Shown here: positions 46,753-56,432 of the stretch, in pieces
How positions within the stretch are numbered: the first letter of the stretch is position 1
Layout of the letters: each line of letters begins with the position of its first letter
NCBI RefSeq assembly: GCF_002294725.1
Contig: NZ_NSFT01000002.1
Coordinates: forward strand, 310,001 to 374,000
Reading direction: 5' to 3'
Length of the DNA stretch: 64,000 nt
Source: Mesorhizobium sp. WSM4313
GTDB taxonomy: Bacteria; Pseudomonadota; Alphaproteobacteria; Rhizobiales; Rhizobiaceae
Notes under the pieces: model-generated
What the model was told of the DNA's origin: nothing
The model's input: only the letters and a program-made list of their open reading frames with translations
Database searches by the model: none
Position numbers and translations under genes: made by a program

Positions 46753-46833
46753 CCTGCAGCTGGCGCGGCGCAGTTGTGCAGGAAAAGCCGCGCGGCGATA
46801 ACCACGCGGCTTGCATTTTAAACGAGAGCTGAT

Positions 46834-47298
46834 TCAGCCGGCGGCGCTTGCCTGCGGCGCCGCGGTGCGCTCGACGAGCATCTGGCGCACGACGGACATC
46901 GAGTTGCTCAACTCGCCGATGGCGTCGTCGATCAGCGCACGCTGCTTCTGCAGGCGGGCGAGTTGCTTCTCCGACTTGTCGAGGGCCAGCCGCAACTGCC
47001 TGGTGTTGGTGCCGGTCGGATCGTAGAGATCCATCATCTGCTTGACGTCGCGCAGCGAGAACCCGACCTTGCGGCCGAGCAGGATCAGCTTCAGGCGAGC
47101 CTTGTCGCGGCGCGTATAGAGACGGGTCGAGCCGTCGCGATGCGGATTGAGCAGGCCCTTGTCTTCATAGAAACGCAGCGTGCGCAGCGTCACACCGTAT
47201 TTCTTGGCCATCTCGCCGATGCGGACGAATTCCTCGCCGGCTTCGACCGGGATCTCATTGGTATTGGCCGCGGCTTCGCCGGGCGAAACAAGTTTCAT
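46834..47298 (-). CDS. MerR-family regulator, probably of acyl-CoA catabolism
   Basis: 154 residues from ATG 47298. The N-terminal MerR HTH-wing is clear (VRIGEMAKKYGVTLRTLRFYEDKGLLNPHRDGSTRLYTRRDKARLKLILLGRKVGFSLRDVKQMMDLYDP), followed by a long dimerisation helix. No metal-binding Cys cluster is seen, which argues against metal sensing. It lies near the FadE-like gene, and both genes have a TTTACGTCAA-like element upstream. Such regulators respond to acyl-CoA or fatty acid. Confidence 0.85.
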   Translation of the reverse strand: MKLVSPGEAAANTNEIPVEAGEEFVRIGEMAKKYGVTLRTLRFYEDKGLLNPHRDGSTRLYTRRDKARLKLILLGRKVGFSLRDVKQMMDLYDPTGTNTRQLRLALDKSEKQLARLQKQRALIDDAIGELSNSMSVVRQMLVERTAAPQASAAG

Positions 47299-47746
47299 GG
47301 TCACTGGCTTTCCCCTGGCGGCGTCGCGGTCGCGGACCAAGCGTCGCCTGAGTGGAAGCGGGGGCGTGCTTCCAATCGTGGTTGCAACAAGTCAATCGCA
47401 AGAGGCACGGTTCGCACCTTTTACGTTTACGTCAATCCTATATCGACAGCCGCAAGGTGACGCAAGGGCGTTGTCGAAGCGGAGCTTTATGCCGCACCGC
47501 CAGGCGGCTCACGATTATGCGCGGCTTCTTAAGCTTGGTTAACGCCTTATTTACCACGTTGGGCGAAATGTGCGCATGTCGGTCACCCGTGTTTATCCTG
47601 TAGAGAATTTTTCACGGTTTTCGAAGCGTGGGTGAAAACCCGGGAAGCCCGTCTTCCTCCGCAGCAAAACCGCTCGGCTCGCTTCGTTCCCGGCAGGCTA
47701 ATGGGAGACCGGCCTCCGGCCGGCCATTCTGAACACGGGCGCATCG
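47299..47746. promoter_or_regulatory. merR/podJ intergenic region with candidate MerR and CtrA sites
   Basis: A 448-bp region. CGTTTACGTCAA (47424-47435, in TTTTACGTTTACGTCAA) is a likely MerR autoregulatory site. TTAAGCTTGGTTAAC (47529-47543) is a TTAA-N6-TTAAC pair resembling a CtrA box, in keeping with cell-cycle control of podJ. No gene is visible. Confidence 0.5.
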
Positions 47747-50700
47747 ATGAACAGCAAGCGGTCCTATCTCGATACACTCAATGCCGGCAGGCAACGCCGG
47801 CCGCACGCCTCGCTCGAAGAACTGAACCGCTCGCTCGAAACACTCGAGCAGCGGCTGGACCGCACGCGCGCCGACATGCCCGATCGCCCCGACCTGCGGC
47901 GGCCGCCAGTCGAGCCGCGTTATCCAAGCACGCAGCCTTACGGCCAGCCGCGCTGGTACGAAGACACCTATGCCGCGCAAAGACCCCTGGACCGGCCGCA
48001 GCAGAACCCGGCGGCGCAGAATCCTGGCTCACAGTATCAGCGGCCGCAACCGCGCGCGCCGCAAAATCCGGCGCCCGCCGCGCCCGCCTTCGACCAGGGC
48101 TATCAGGCGATCGCGCGTGACATCGACCGGGTGCGCGGCCAGGAAGACAGCGTCGCCATGGTCGGCAAGATCGCCGTCGAATTGCGCGGGCTGCGCGAGG
48201 AATTGCGTCACCAGATGACCGCCGGCCTGCAGCGCGAATTCGAGGCGTTTCGCCAGGACATCGACCGCGCTATGCAGGGCGGCGCCAACGGCCTGCCGGA
48301 TAAGAGCAGCGCCGAGCTCGGTCTCGAATTCGAGCGGCTTTCGGGCGCCATCCAGACACTGGCCGAAAAGAGCGACGACCGCAGCGTCAACCTGCTGCGG
48401 CTAGAACTGGAACAGGTGAAGGGCGCGCTGGACACGCTGGCACGCGAGGAAAGCGTGCAGAAGGTCGACCGCCGCTGGGACGATTTCGACCGCCGCTGGA
48501 GCGCCTTCGAAGACCGCGTCGACGCTGATCAGCGCAAGCGCGCGGAAGGCCCGAGCCTTTCGGTACTGACCGACCGGCTCGAACAGATCAGCAGCGCCGT
48601 CAACAACCTGCCGGAATCGCTTTCGCTGCGCTCGCTGGAGGAAAAGGTGCGCACGCTTGCCGGCGCGGTCGACCGTTTCGCCAGCCAGCAGACTATGCGC
48701 GGCGGCGAGACGCTGGCCATGATCGACGAGCGGCTGGACGAGATTTCCCGCGCCATCGTCGCCTCGACGGTGGCCGCGCAGGCCAATGCCTTCGACCCCG
48801 AGACCTTCGGCCGGATCGAGAAGCGCATGGCCTCCCTGGCGGCGCAGATCGAAGAGGTTGCGCAGTCGCGGCCCGGCGCGGAAGTCATTGATCACCTCAA
48901 CCTTCTTACCAGCCGTGTGGATCAGTTGGCCGGCAGGGCAGACCTGCCCGAGCAGGCCATGGAGCGGCTCGGCAAGCAGATTGCCTTGATCACCGACAAG
49001 ATGGACCGCGCGCAGGCCATGCCCGACGCCGATCATATCTTCCAAGGCCTGGAACAGCGCTTCGAGGCACTGTCCATGTTAATCGAGCGCCGCCAGGGCG
49101 ATGCGATGGAACAGGGCAATATGCTGTTTCGCGATCTAGAGCGTCGGCTGGACGAGGTCGCGGACCGGCTCGACCAGCGCATGCGCCAGGATGAGAGCGC
49201 CGGCATCATGGAGGTGATCGACGCCCGCTTCACCGCTTTGGCCAAGCGCATCGAGACACGCACGCCGGATCCCGCCAACGACGCGGCGATCCGCGGGCTG
49301 GAAAGCCGGCTCGAGGATATTTCCAGCCGGCTGGAAATGTCCGCGCAGCAGGTCGCGGGCATCGATCCGGCGCTGATCCGCAGCCTGGAGGCGCAGGTCG
49401 CCGGCCTGTCGGCGCATCTTTCCAAACCCGGCACGCCGCTGCCCGAATTCGAGGACATCAGCCCGCGCCTCAACGAGATCGAGAAGTCGCTGGCGGGCAC
49501 GCGCGATTCCATCCTGACCGTGGCGCGCGAGGCGGCCGAGAGCGCCGTCAGATCGCTTGCCGAGTCGACGTCCAGCACGGCCCAGAGCAACGCGACCGCC
49601 GTTGCCGGCCTCGCCCAGGACCTGAAGACGCTCGAAGCGCTCACCCGCCGCTCCGACGAACGCAACTCGCGCACATTCGAGGCGATCCACGATACGCTGC
49701 TCAAGATCGTCGACAGGCTCGGCTCGCTCGAATCGGACGAGACCAGCGAAGCGGTCAGCGAACTGGTGGATCCGCAGCCGGCCGGTAAGCGCGGCGGCCG
49801 CGGCGGTAAGATCGCGGTGCAGGACGCGCCTTCGATGGATATCGACCAGCCGCTGCCGCTCACGGGGGACATGGCCGGTCTCGAAGGCCGTGCGGCTGCG
49901 ATCATGCGCGATGAGCCAGACGCGCCGCGCACGCCTGCCGAGGCCGCGGCGGCAGCAGCCATGGCGGCCCTCGGGCCGGATGCGATCGGCGACAAGAGCG
50001 AGACGGCCGGCCGCAGGAGATCGATGTTCAGCGGCCTGGCGCGCGCTTTCAAGGGCAAGAAAGATGCGGACACGCAGCCGCTTGCCGGCTCTGCGCCGGT
50101 CGGTGACGTGCCAAGCGTCGACATCGACGAGCCGCTCGACCCCAAGGCCGCCAACCGGCCGTTGGAGCCCGGTTCCGGCGCGCCGGACCTCAACGCTATC
50201 ATGAAACGCGTGCGCGACGAGCGCGGCGGCCAGCCGGTCAAGCGCAACGAGAGCGATGCCGCCAAGTCCGATTTCATCGCCGCGGCCCGCCGCGCGGCCC
50301 AGGCCGCAGCCGCGGAAGCCGACACGCTGAAGCGGCAATCGACCCTGACCGGCCCGGTGAAGGCGCTGAGGATAGGCGACCTGCTCAAGGCGCGGCGCAA
50401 GCCGATCCTGATGGCGGCGGCCGCGATCATGATGGCGCTGGCCGGCCTGCAGTTGGGCAAGGCCTTTTTGTCAGATCCGGTCGAGACGGCCAACAACCAG
50501 CCCGCACCGGTCGTCTCTCCGCAGACGGTCGACACGGAAACAGCACAGGACGAAAGCGGCCCGGCCCGGCCCGTCAGGCAGGCCGAGCCCGTCAAGGACG
50601 CGGCACTCGCCGCTTCTACGTCTTCCAGTCCCGAAAATGCCGCAGCCATGCCCGCCGAACCGGCGCCCGCGCCAGTGGCGCTTGCTGCGCCTGCCGCGCC

Positions 50701-51769
50701 GGTGCCGGCTCCCATGGCTTCGGCAACGCCGCCCGAACCCGCCGCCGCAGCCGTCTCCGCGGCGGATACGGATGGCGACACGCAGCCGATGGCCAAGGAC
50801 CCCATGACGGCCAGTCCGGCAGCCGAGGGCGCCGCCGCCAGCACACCGACGGCCACTTCCGTCGACACGACAGGCGCCGTGCCGCCGGCCGGGAGCCAGG
50901 CAGCCGCGGCCAAATTCGATATCCCTTCCGAAATCGGTCCGGTGGCGCTGCACGACGCGGCCGCCGGCGGCGACGCCAAGGCGCTGTTCGAGATCGGCTC
51001 CCGCTATGCGGAATCGCGCGGCGTGAAGGAAGACATGAAGGCGGCCGCCAAATGGTACGAGCAGTCGGCCGAGCTCGGCTTCGCGCCGGCCGAATACCGC
51101 ATCGGCAATTTCTACGAAAAAGGCATCGGCGTCGCGCGCGACATCAAGAAGGCCAAGACCTACTATCAGCTCGCCGCCGAACAGGGCAATGCCAGCGCCA
51201 TGCACAATCTGGCGGTGCTGTTCGCCATGGCGGCGGACGGCGTGACCGACAATGAATCGGCGACGCACTGGTTCCAGGAAGCCGCCGACCTCGGCGTCAA
51301 AGACAGCCAGTTCAACCTCGGCATCCTGGCCGCCAAGGGCGTCGGCATGAAACAGAACCTGGAGGAATCCTACAAGTGGTTCGCGCTCGTCGCCAAGACC
51401 GGCGACAAGGACGCTGCGGCCAAGCGCGACGAGATCGCCAATGCGCTCAGGCCCGAACAGCTCGAGCGGGCGCGCGCCGCCACGGAATTGTGGAAGGCCA
51501 AGCCGCTCAACGCGGCCGCCAACTCGGCCGACGTTCCGGAGTCCTGGCAGGACAGCACTCCGCAGACGACCGCCGGCATCGATATGAAGAAGGCGGTGAA
51601 GAACATCCAGCTGATCCTCAACAAGAACGGCTATGATGCCGGCGGCGCCGACGGCGTGATGGGCGGCAAGACCAAGACCGCCATCATGGCCTTCCAGACC
51701 GACAACAAGATGAAGCCGACGGGCGAGATCGACGCGCCGCTCGTCAAGGCGCTCCTGGCGCACAAATAA
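47747..51769 (+). CDS. podJ: PodJ-type polar localisation protein
   Basis: 1340 residues. A cytoplasmic N-terminal two-thirds consists mostly of coiled coil with many Leu/Glu/Arg heptads, containing repeated elements such as LEQRLDRTRADM, LEERLDEIS-type and LESRLEDISSRLE. One membrane helix sits at about residues 885-905 (PILMAAAAIMMALAGLQLG), then a Pro/Ala-rich periplasmic linker, Sel1-like repeats (about 1065-1245), and a C-terminal peptidoglycan-binding domain (IQLILNKNGYDAGGADGVMGGKTKTAIMAFQ). PodJ organises the cell pole in Caulobacter and Agrobacterium. Start follows a GGGCGC stretch; no strong alternative. Confidence 0.92.
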   Translation: MNSKRSYLDTLNAGRQRRPHASLEELNRSLETLEQRLDRTRADMPDRPDLRRPPVEPRYPSTQPYGQPRWYEDTYAAQRPLDRPQQNPAAQNPGSQYQRPQPRAPQNPAPAAPAFDQGYQAIARDIDRVRGQEDSVAMVGKIAVELRGLREELRHQMTAGLQREFEAFRQDIDRAMQGGANGLPDKSSAELGLEFERLSGAIQTLAEKSDDRSVNLLRLELEQVKGALDTLAREESVQKVDRRWDDFDRRWSAFEDRVDADQRKRAEGPSLSVLTDRLEQISSAVNNLPESLSLRSLEEKVRTLAGAVDRFASQQTMRGGETLAMIDERLDEISRAIVASTVAAQANAFDPETFGRIEKRMASLAAQIEEVAQSRPGAEVIDHLNLLTSRVDQLAGRADLPEQAMERLGKQIALITDKMDRAQAMPDADHIFQGLEQRFEALSMLIERRQGDAMEQGNMLFRDLERRLDEVADRLDQRMRQDESAGIMEVIDARFTALAKRIETRTPDPANDAAIRGLESRLEDISSRLEMSAQQVAGIDPALIRSLEAQVAGLSAHLSKPGTPLPEFEDISPRLNEIEKSLAGTRDSILTVAREAAESAVRSLAESTSSTAQSNATAVAGLAQDLKTLEALTRRSDERNSRTFEAIHDTLLKIVDRLGSLESDETSEAVSELVDPQPAGKRGGRGGKIAVQDAPSMDIDQPLPLTGDMAGLEGRAAAIMRDEPDAPRTPAEAAAAAAMAALGPDAIGDKSETAGRRRSMFSGLARAFKGKKDADTQPLAGSAPVGDVPSVDIDEPLDPKAANRPLEPGSGAPDLNAIMKRVRDERGGQPVKRNESDAAKSDFIAAARRAAQAAAAEADTLKRQSTLTGPVKALRIGDLLKARRKPILMAAAAIMMALAGLQLGKAFLSDPVETANNQPAPVVSPQTVDTETAQDESGPARPVRQAEPVKDAALAASTSSSPENAAAMPAEPAPAPVALAAPAAPVPAPMASATPPEPAAAAVSAADTDGDTQPMAKDPMTASPAAEGAAASTPTATSVDTTGAVPPAGSQAAAAKFDIPSEIGPVALHDAAAGGDAKALFEIGSRYAESRGVKEDMKAAAKWYEQSAELGFAPAEYRIGNFYEKGIGVARDIKKAKTYYQLAAEQGNASAMHNLAVLFAMAADGVTDNESATHWFQEAADLGVKDSQFNLGILAAKGVGMKQNLEESYKWFALVAKTGDKDAAAKRDEIANALRPEQLERARAATELWKAKPLNAAANSADVPESWQDSTPQTTAGIDMKKAVKNIQLILNKNGYDAGGADGVMGGKTKTAIMAFQTDNKMKPTGEIDAPLVKALLAHK

Positions 51770-51840
51770 CGGCGGACGCGTCGCATATGCGACGCCCTGC
51801 CACACATTTGCCTGTTAACTGATTGAGATGGTTTTTGTTT

Positions 51841-51876
51841 CGGCGCGGCGGCGGGCTTGAGCCCGCCGCCGCGCCG
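51841..51876. terminator. Perfect 16-bp GC hairpin after podJ
   Basis: CGGCGCGGCGGCGGGC pairs perfectly with GCCCGCCGCCGCGCCG around a TTGA loop, 70 bp beyond podJ. No T-tract follows on the plus strand. It may be a 3' stability or pausing element. It is palindromic in DNA as well. Confidence 0.6.
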
Positions 51877-51960
51877 GCGCAAGAAAAAATTGGCTTTTCG
51901 GTGCTTTACTGTCCGGGGACGGCACTGTGCGCCGGCAGACAAACTGATCGAGACAGACGG

Positions 51961-52884
51961 GTGGGCATCTATCTCCCGATCGCGGAAATTTCCGTCAACA
52001 TCTTCGTGCTGCTCGCGATGGGCGCCGCGGTGGGTTTCCTGTCGGGCATGTTCGGGGTCGGCGGCGGCTTCCTGATCACGCCGCTTCTGATTTTCTACAA
52101 CATCCCGCCGGCAATCGCCGTCGCCACCGGCGCAAACCAGGTCATCGCCTCCTCCTTCTCCGGCGCGCTTTCACATTTCAAGCGCGGCACGCTCGACTTC
52201 AAGCTGGGCGGCGTGCTTTTGGCCGGCGGCATCGTCGGCTCGACGGCCGGTATCTTCGTCTTTGCGCTCTTGCGCCGGCTCGGCCAGCTGGACCTGTTCA
52301 TCTCGCTGCTCTACGTCGTGCTGCTCGGCACGGTCGGCGGGCTGATGCTGTTCGAAAGCGTCAACGCGCTGCGAGCCAGCCGCAGCGGCGCCGCGCCCGT
52401 CCTCAAGAAATCCGGCCAGCACAACTGGATCCACCGGCTGCCGTTCAAGATGCGCTTCCGCGCTTCGAAGCTGTTCGTCAGTGTTATCCCTGTGCTCGGG
52501 CTCGGCGCCGGGATAGGTTTCCTGTCGTCGATCATGGGCGTCGGCGGCGGCTTCATCATGGTGCCGGCGCTGATCTACCTGCTCAAGGTGCCGACCAATG
52601 TCGTCATCGGCACCTCGCTGTTCCAGATCATCTTCACCTCGGCCTATACGACGCTGGTGCATGCCACGACCAACCAGACGGTGGACGTGATCCTGGCCTT
52701 CCTGCTGATGGCCGGCGGCGTCGCCGGCGCGCAATATGGCGCCAAGGCCGGCCAGAGGCTACGCGGCGAACAGCTGCGCGCCCTTTTGGCGATGCTGGTG
52801 CTGGCCGTCGCCATCCGCCTTGCCGCCGATCTCTTCGTGACGCCGCCCAATCTCTATTCTCTGTCCGCCGCGGGGCTCAACTGA
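51961..52884 (+). CDS. Sulfite exporter TauE/SafE family transporter
   Basis: 307 residues from GTG 51961 (GACGG before). The frame runs further upstream without features. It has eight or so membrane helices in two related halves, each carrying a duplicated motif: GFLSGMFGVGGGFLITPLLI and GFLSSIMGVGGGFIMVPALI. TauE/SafE proteins export sulfite or sulfonates, usually during sulfonate breakdown. The stop overlaps the next gene's ATG (TGATG). Confidence 0.93.
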   Translation: MGIYLPIAEISVNIFVLLAMGAAVGFLSGMFGVGGGFLITPLLIFYNIPPAIAVATGANQVIASSFSGALSHFKRGTLDFKLGGVLLAGGIVGSTAGIFVFALLRRLGQLDLFISLLYVVLLGTVGGLMLFESVNALRASRSGAAPVLKKSGQHNWIHRLPFKMRFRASKLFVSVIPVLGLGAGIGFLSSIMGVGGGFIMVPALIYLLKVPTNVVIGTSLFQIIFTSAYTTLVHATTNQTVDVILAFLLMAGGVAGAQYGAKAGQRLRGEQLRALLAMLVLAVAIRLAADLFVTPPNLYSLSAAGLN

Positions 52885-53675
52885 TGGCGGCGCGACGAGC
52901 ATTTGCAGCCGCCGTCTCGTTGTCGATGCTCTTTGCCCTTTCCCCGGCGACGGCGCAGACGCCGCCCGCCGAAAGCATTCAGATCGGCCTGTCGACGGAT
53001 GCCATTTCCATCACGGCGGGCTTCTCCGGCGCCGACCTGACGATCTTCGGATCGCTGGAGAATCCCGATCCGCTGATCGCGCGCCAGGGGCGCTACGACG
53101 TGATCGTCGTGCTCGAAGGGCCGCCAAGGCCGGTCGTCGTCCGGCGCAAGGATCGCGTGCTCGGCGTCTGGATCAATCTGGATTCGGAGACGTTCGAGAA
53201 CGTGCCGGTTTCCTATTCCGTCGCGACGACGCGACCGCTGCAGGACATCGCCGAGCCCGCCAAATACAAGCAGCTCTCGCTGGGCGCGCAGAACCTCTAC
53301 ATGAAGCCCGCCGACGAGACCGACAGCCCGGCGACGATCGAGGAATTCACCGCCGCGCTCCGCGACCGCAAGGCAGCGACGGGCCTCTACAGCGAGAATG
53401 TCGGCGGCGTGCAATTCCTGTCGCAGAACCTGTTTCGCGCTACCGTGCGGCTCGCGCCCAACGTGCCGGTCGGAACCCATAAGGCCCGCGCGTTCCTGTT
53501 CAAGAGCGGCATGTTCGTCAAGGAAAGCTCGGCCCAGCTCGAAATCCGCAAATCCGGCTTCGAGCAATCGGTCTTCCGCGTCGCGCATGACGATTCGTTC
53601 CTCTACGGCGTGTTTGCGATATCGCTGGCCATGCTGACCGGCTGGCTGGGCCGGCTCATCTTCCGCAAGGACTGA
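52884..53675 (+). CDS. TIGR02186 family protein, partner of the TauE-like exporter
   Basis: 263 residues. A signal peptide (MAARRAFAAAVSLSMLFALSPATAQ) leads to a beta-rich periplasmic domain, with one C-terminal membrane helix (FLYGVFAISLAMLTGWLGRLI) ending in positive residues. So it faces the periplasm and is anchored in the membrane. This family regularly follows TauE/SafE genes and may assist export or handle the exported compound; no activity is established. Confidence 0.9.
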   Translation: MAARRAFAAAVSLSMLFALSPATAQTPPAESIQIGLSTDAISITAGFSGADLTIFGSLENPDPLIARQGRYDVIVVLEGPPRPVVVRRKDRVLGVWINLDSETFENVPVSYSVATTRPLQDIAEPAKYKQLSLGAQNLYMKPADETDSPATIEEFTAALRDRKAATGLYSENVGGVQFLSQNLFRATVRLAPNVPVGTHKARAFLFKSGMFVKESSAQLEIRKSGFEQSVFRVAHDDSFLYGVFAISLAMLTGWLGRLIFRKD

Positions 53676-53875
53676 TGCTTCGGGAAGAATCGGAAGACCC
53701 ATTTTCCGTTCGAAACAGGGTTTCCCTTTTCCCGGTTTTGCGATACATCGCCGCCTCCCAGCCCTAGGGATAAGCACACACATTTCGACTTCGGCAGAGC
53801 GGTCCGGCACTCGGATGACGGCGCGCAACGCGTCGCCGACGATCTGCCGCCATGAAGCAAAGACAGGAGGCTGCG

Positions 53876-55132
53876 ATGCGATCGGCATTCGGCGGCATCG
53901 ATTTCGGCACGTCCAATTCGACCGTGGGCGTGATCCGCGACGGCCGGGCGCGGCTGGTGGCGCTGGAGGGCGAGCAGCCCACTCTGCCGAGCGCCGTGTT
54001 CTTCAACTTCGAGGACGGCTACACCTATTTCGGCCGCCGTGCGATCAGCGACTATACCGACAGCATCGAAGGGCGGCTGATGCGCTCGCTGAAGAGCGTG
54101 CTTGGCAGTTCGCTTGCCAACGAGAAAACGCGCATCAAGGCACGCCAGATCGGCTTCATCGACATCGTCGGCCTGTTCATCGACCACCTCAAGAAGCGGC
54201 TGGAAGAAGATGCCGGCGGTCCGGTCGACAACGTCGTGCTGGGCAGGCCCGTGCAATTCGTCGACGACGACGCGGCTGCCGATGCGAAGGCGCAAGGCGA
54301 ACTTGAAAAGGCCGCCCGCGCGCAGGGCTTCACGCACATCGCCTTCCAGTTCGAGCCGATCGCGGCGGCGCTCGATTACGAGCAAAAGGTTTCCCGCGAG
54401 GAGCTGGCGCTGATCGTCGACATGGGCGGCGGCACCTCCGATTTCTCGATCGTACGAGTCTCACCGGAGCGCGCCCGCTCGACCGACCGCAAGGCCGACA
54501 TATTAGCCAACCGGGGCATCCATATCGGCGGCACCGATTTCGACCGGCTGCTCAGCATCGCCCATGTCATGCCCGAGCTCGGCTATCTGACGCGGACCAA
54601 GGACCACAAGCGGAACCTGCCCGCGGCCTACTTTATCGACCTTGCGACCTGGCAGCGCATCAACCTCGTCTACACCGCCAAGGCGATGAACGACCTGCGA
54701 CAGATCCGCTACGAGGCCGAGCGGGCCGACCTCGTCGACCGCTTCATCCACGTCGTCGAGCATCGCTACGGCCATGCGATGGCGGGCTTGGTCGAAAGGG
54801 CCAAGATCGCGCTCACGGACCAAGCCTCGGCCGAAGTGAAGGTGTCGCTACCCGGCGCGCGCTTCGCGGCCGAGATCACACGCGCCGGCCTGGAGGAGAC
54901 CATCGCGAGCGATATCGAACGCGTGGCCGCGACGGTCAAACACACGATCGCCGACGCCGGCATCCCTGCTTCGGCCATCACCGCCGTGTTCCTCACCGGC
55001 GGTTCGACCGCCATCCCGCTGGCGAAACGGCAGATCCTGGCGCTGGTGCCGCAGGCCGCGGTCATCGAAGGCGATATGTTCGGCTCGGTCGGCCTGGGCC
55101 TCGCGCTGGATGCGCAGCGCAAATACGCGTGA
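53876..55132 (+). CDS. Hsp70-family ATPase, YegD-like
   Basis: 418 residues from ATG 53876 (AGGAGG 7 bp before). The actin/Hsp70 ATPase fold is present: GGIDFGTSNSTVGV (phosphate 1), IVDMGGGTSDFSIV (phosphate 2) and LTGGSTAIPLAKRQI (adenosine). It lacks a substrate-binding domain, as in YegD. Role unknown; it is 200 bp after the TIGR02186 gene on the same strand, but co-transcription is not proven. Confidence 0.88.
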   Translation: MRSAFGGIDFGTSNSTVGVIRDGRARLVALEGEQPTLPSAVFFNFEDGYTYFGRRAISDYTDSIEGRLMRSLKSVLGSSLANEKTRIKARQIGFIDIVGLFIDHLKKRLEEDAGGPVDNVVLGRPVQFVDDDAAADAKAQGELEKAARAQGFTHIAFQFEPIAAALDYEQKVSREELALIVDMGGGTSDFSIVRVSPERARSTDRKADILANRGIHIGGTDFDRLLSIAHVMPELGYLTRTKDHKRNLPAAYFIDLATWQRINLVYTAKAMNDLRQIRYEAERADLVDRFIHVVEHRYGHAMAGLVERAKIALTDQASAEVKVSLPGARFAAEITRAGLEETIASDIERVAATVKHTIADAGIPASAITAVFLTGGSTAIPLAKRQILALVPQAAVIEGDMFGSVGLGLALDAQRKYA

Positions 55133-55160
55133 GGGCTGGAGGTTGACTAAGACGCCAGTC

Positions 55161-55346
55161 ACTTCGTCATCCACGGGCGGAGCAAGGAGCGAAGCGACGC
55201 GGCGCAGACCCGAGGATCCATTCCGTGACTTTGAAGCGTTGCTCCGGTGCAGAATTCTGCTCCGCTGCATTCCACGTCGAAGGTCACGGAACGGATCCTC
55301 GGGTCTACGCTCCGCTTCGCGTCGCTCCGCCCGTGGATGACGAAGT
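55161..55346. repeat. Palindromic repeat related to 17645-18022, without a gene
   Basis: Left arm 55161-55230 and right arm 55281-55346 are inverted copies with the same CTTCGTCAT...GGGCGGAGCAAGGAGCGAAGCGACG core as the element at 17645. The 50-bp centre is itself a small palindrome (GTGCAGAATTCTGC region). It carries no nuclease sequence. Lies between the Hsp70-like gene and a LysR gene. Confidence 0.9.
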
Positions 55347-55421
55347 TCGGAGGCTTTCGGCTAATCGCGAGCGTTCGCAATGATCAGCATCCAAATGAGA
55401 TAGTTCGGATGCCGCCTGGGC

Positions 55422-56309
55422 TCAACTGGCCTTTCCACCAAGATGCGCCTTCAGCGCCATCTGCGCGAGGCTCGCCTGGCGGTCGCGATGCGTGATCATG
55501 GCGAAATCGCGCTTCGGCAATTCGACCGGCACGGCCCTGAGGCTGCCCTCCGCCAAAGAGCGCGCGACCACCAGTTCCGAGATGATCGTCGCCCCTGCGC
55601 CGGCCTCGACCGCCTGACGCACGGCCTCATTGCTGGGCAGGACGAGGAAAATCTGCAACTCGGCCGGCGGGACTCCCTGGCTAAGCGCGAAATCCTCCAG
55701 CGCCTCGCGCGTGCCCGACCCGCCTTCCCTGATGATCCAGCGCAGCGCCCTGATGTCGAGGATCCCCGCCCGCGTCATCGGGATTTCGGGATGCGCGCGC
55801 GCGACGACCAGCATCGGACGGTCTTCGTCGACCGTGGCGCGGCGCAGGATGTCGGACTCGGTGCGGCCCTCGACCAGTCCGAAATCGGCCCTGCCGTCCA
55901 GCACATTGGTCTCGACCTGCCGGGTGTTGCCGATTGTCACGCTGAGCTTCACGGCAGGATAGGCCTCGTGGAAGGACGCCAGGCGGCGCGGCAGCCAGTA
56001 GCTGGCGATGGTCTGGCTGGCCGCGATCGACAGGCTGCCGGCGACGGTCTGCGAGACATCCTCCAGCACGCCGCGGGCCGCCGCGGCGCGATCCAGAACC
56101 GCCTTCGCCTCCGGCAGGAAGCGGTGGCCGGTCTGAGCCAGCTCGATGTTGCGGCCGACCCGGTTGAACAGGCGCACGCCGTGCTGGCTTTCGAGCGCGC
56201 GAATGGCAGCCGACGCCGCCGACTGCGAGATGCCGAGCCGCTCGGCGGCCTTGGTCATATGGCCGTGCTCGGCGACGGCGACGAAGATGCGCAACTGATC
56301 GAGGGTCAT
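55422..56309 (-). CDS. LysR-family regulator, CysB/YeiE-like
   Basis: 295 residues. N-terminal HTH MTLDQLRIFVAVAEHGHMTKAAERLGISQSAASAAIRALE, then an effector domain with the SIAASQTIASYWLP start typical of YeiE/CbbR/CysB-like members. It is divergent from the molybdoenzyme operon with 123 bp to its small ORF, so it probably controls those genes. YeiE in E. coli responds to sulfite, which fits the sulfite theme (inference). Confidence 0.88.
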   Translation of the reverse strand: MTLDQLRIFVAVAEHGHMTKAAERLGISQSAASAAIRALESQHGVRLFNRVGRNIELAQTGHRFLPEAKAVLDRAAAARGVLEDVSQTVAGSLSIAASQTIASYWLPRRLASFHEAYPAVKLSVTIGNTRQVETNVLDGRADFGLVEGRTESDILRRATVDEDRPMLVVARAHPEIPMTRAGILDIRALRWIIREGGSGTREALEDFALSQGVPPAELQIFLVLPSNEAVRQAVEAGAGATIISELVVARSLAEGSLRAVPVELPKRDFAMITHRDRQASLAQMALKAHLGGKAS

Positions 56310-56432
56310 GGCTAACTAAGAAGCAAAATCGATCGGAATTACAAGAGCTGCTTGTTAGACGCATCAATAGCTTTGTTCTAAGTTTTTGCAGGAAATTGGA
56401 AAAAACTGGTCGTCAGAGGCCAAGAGCGGGAA

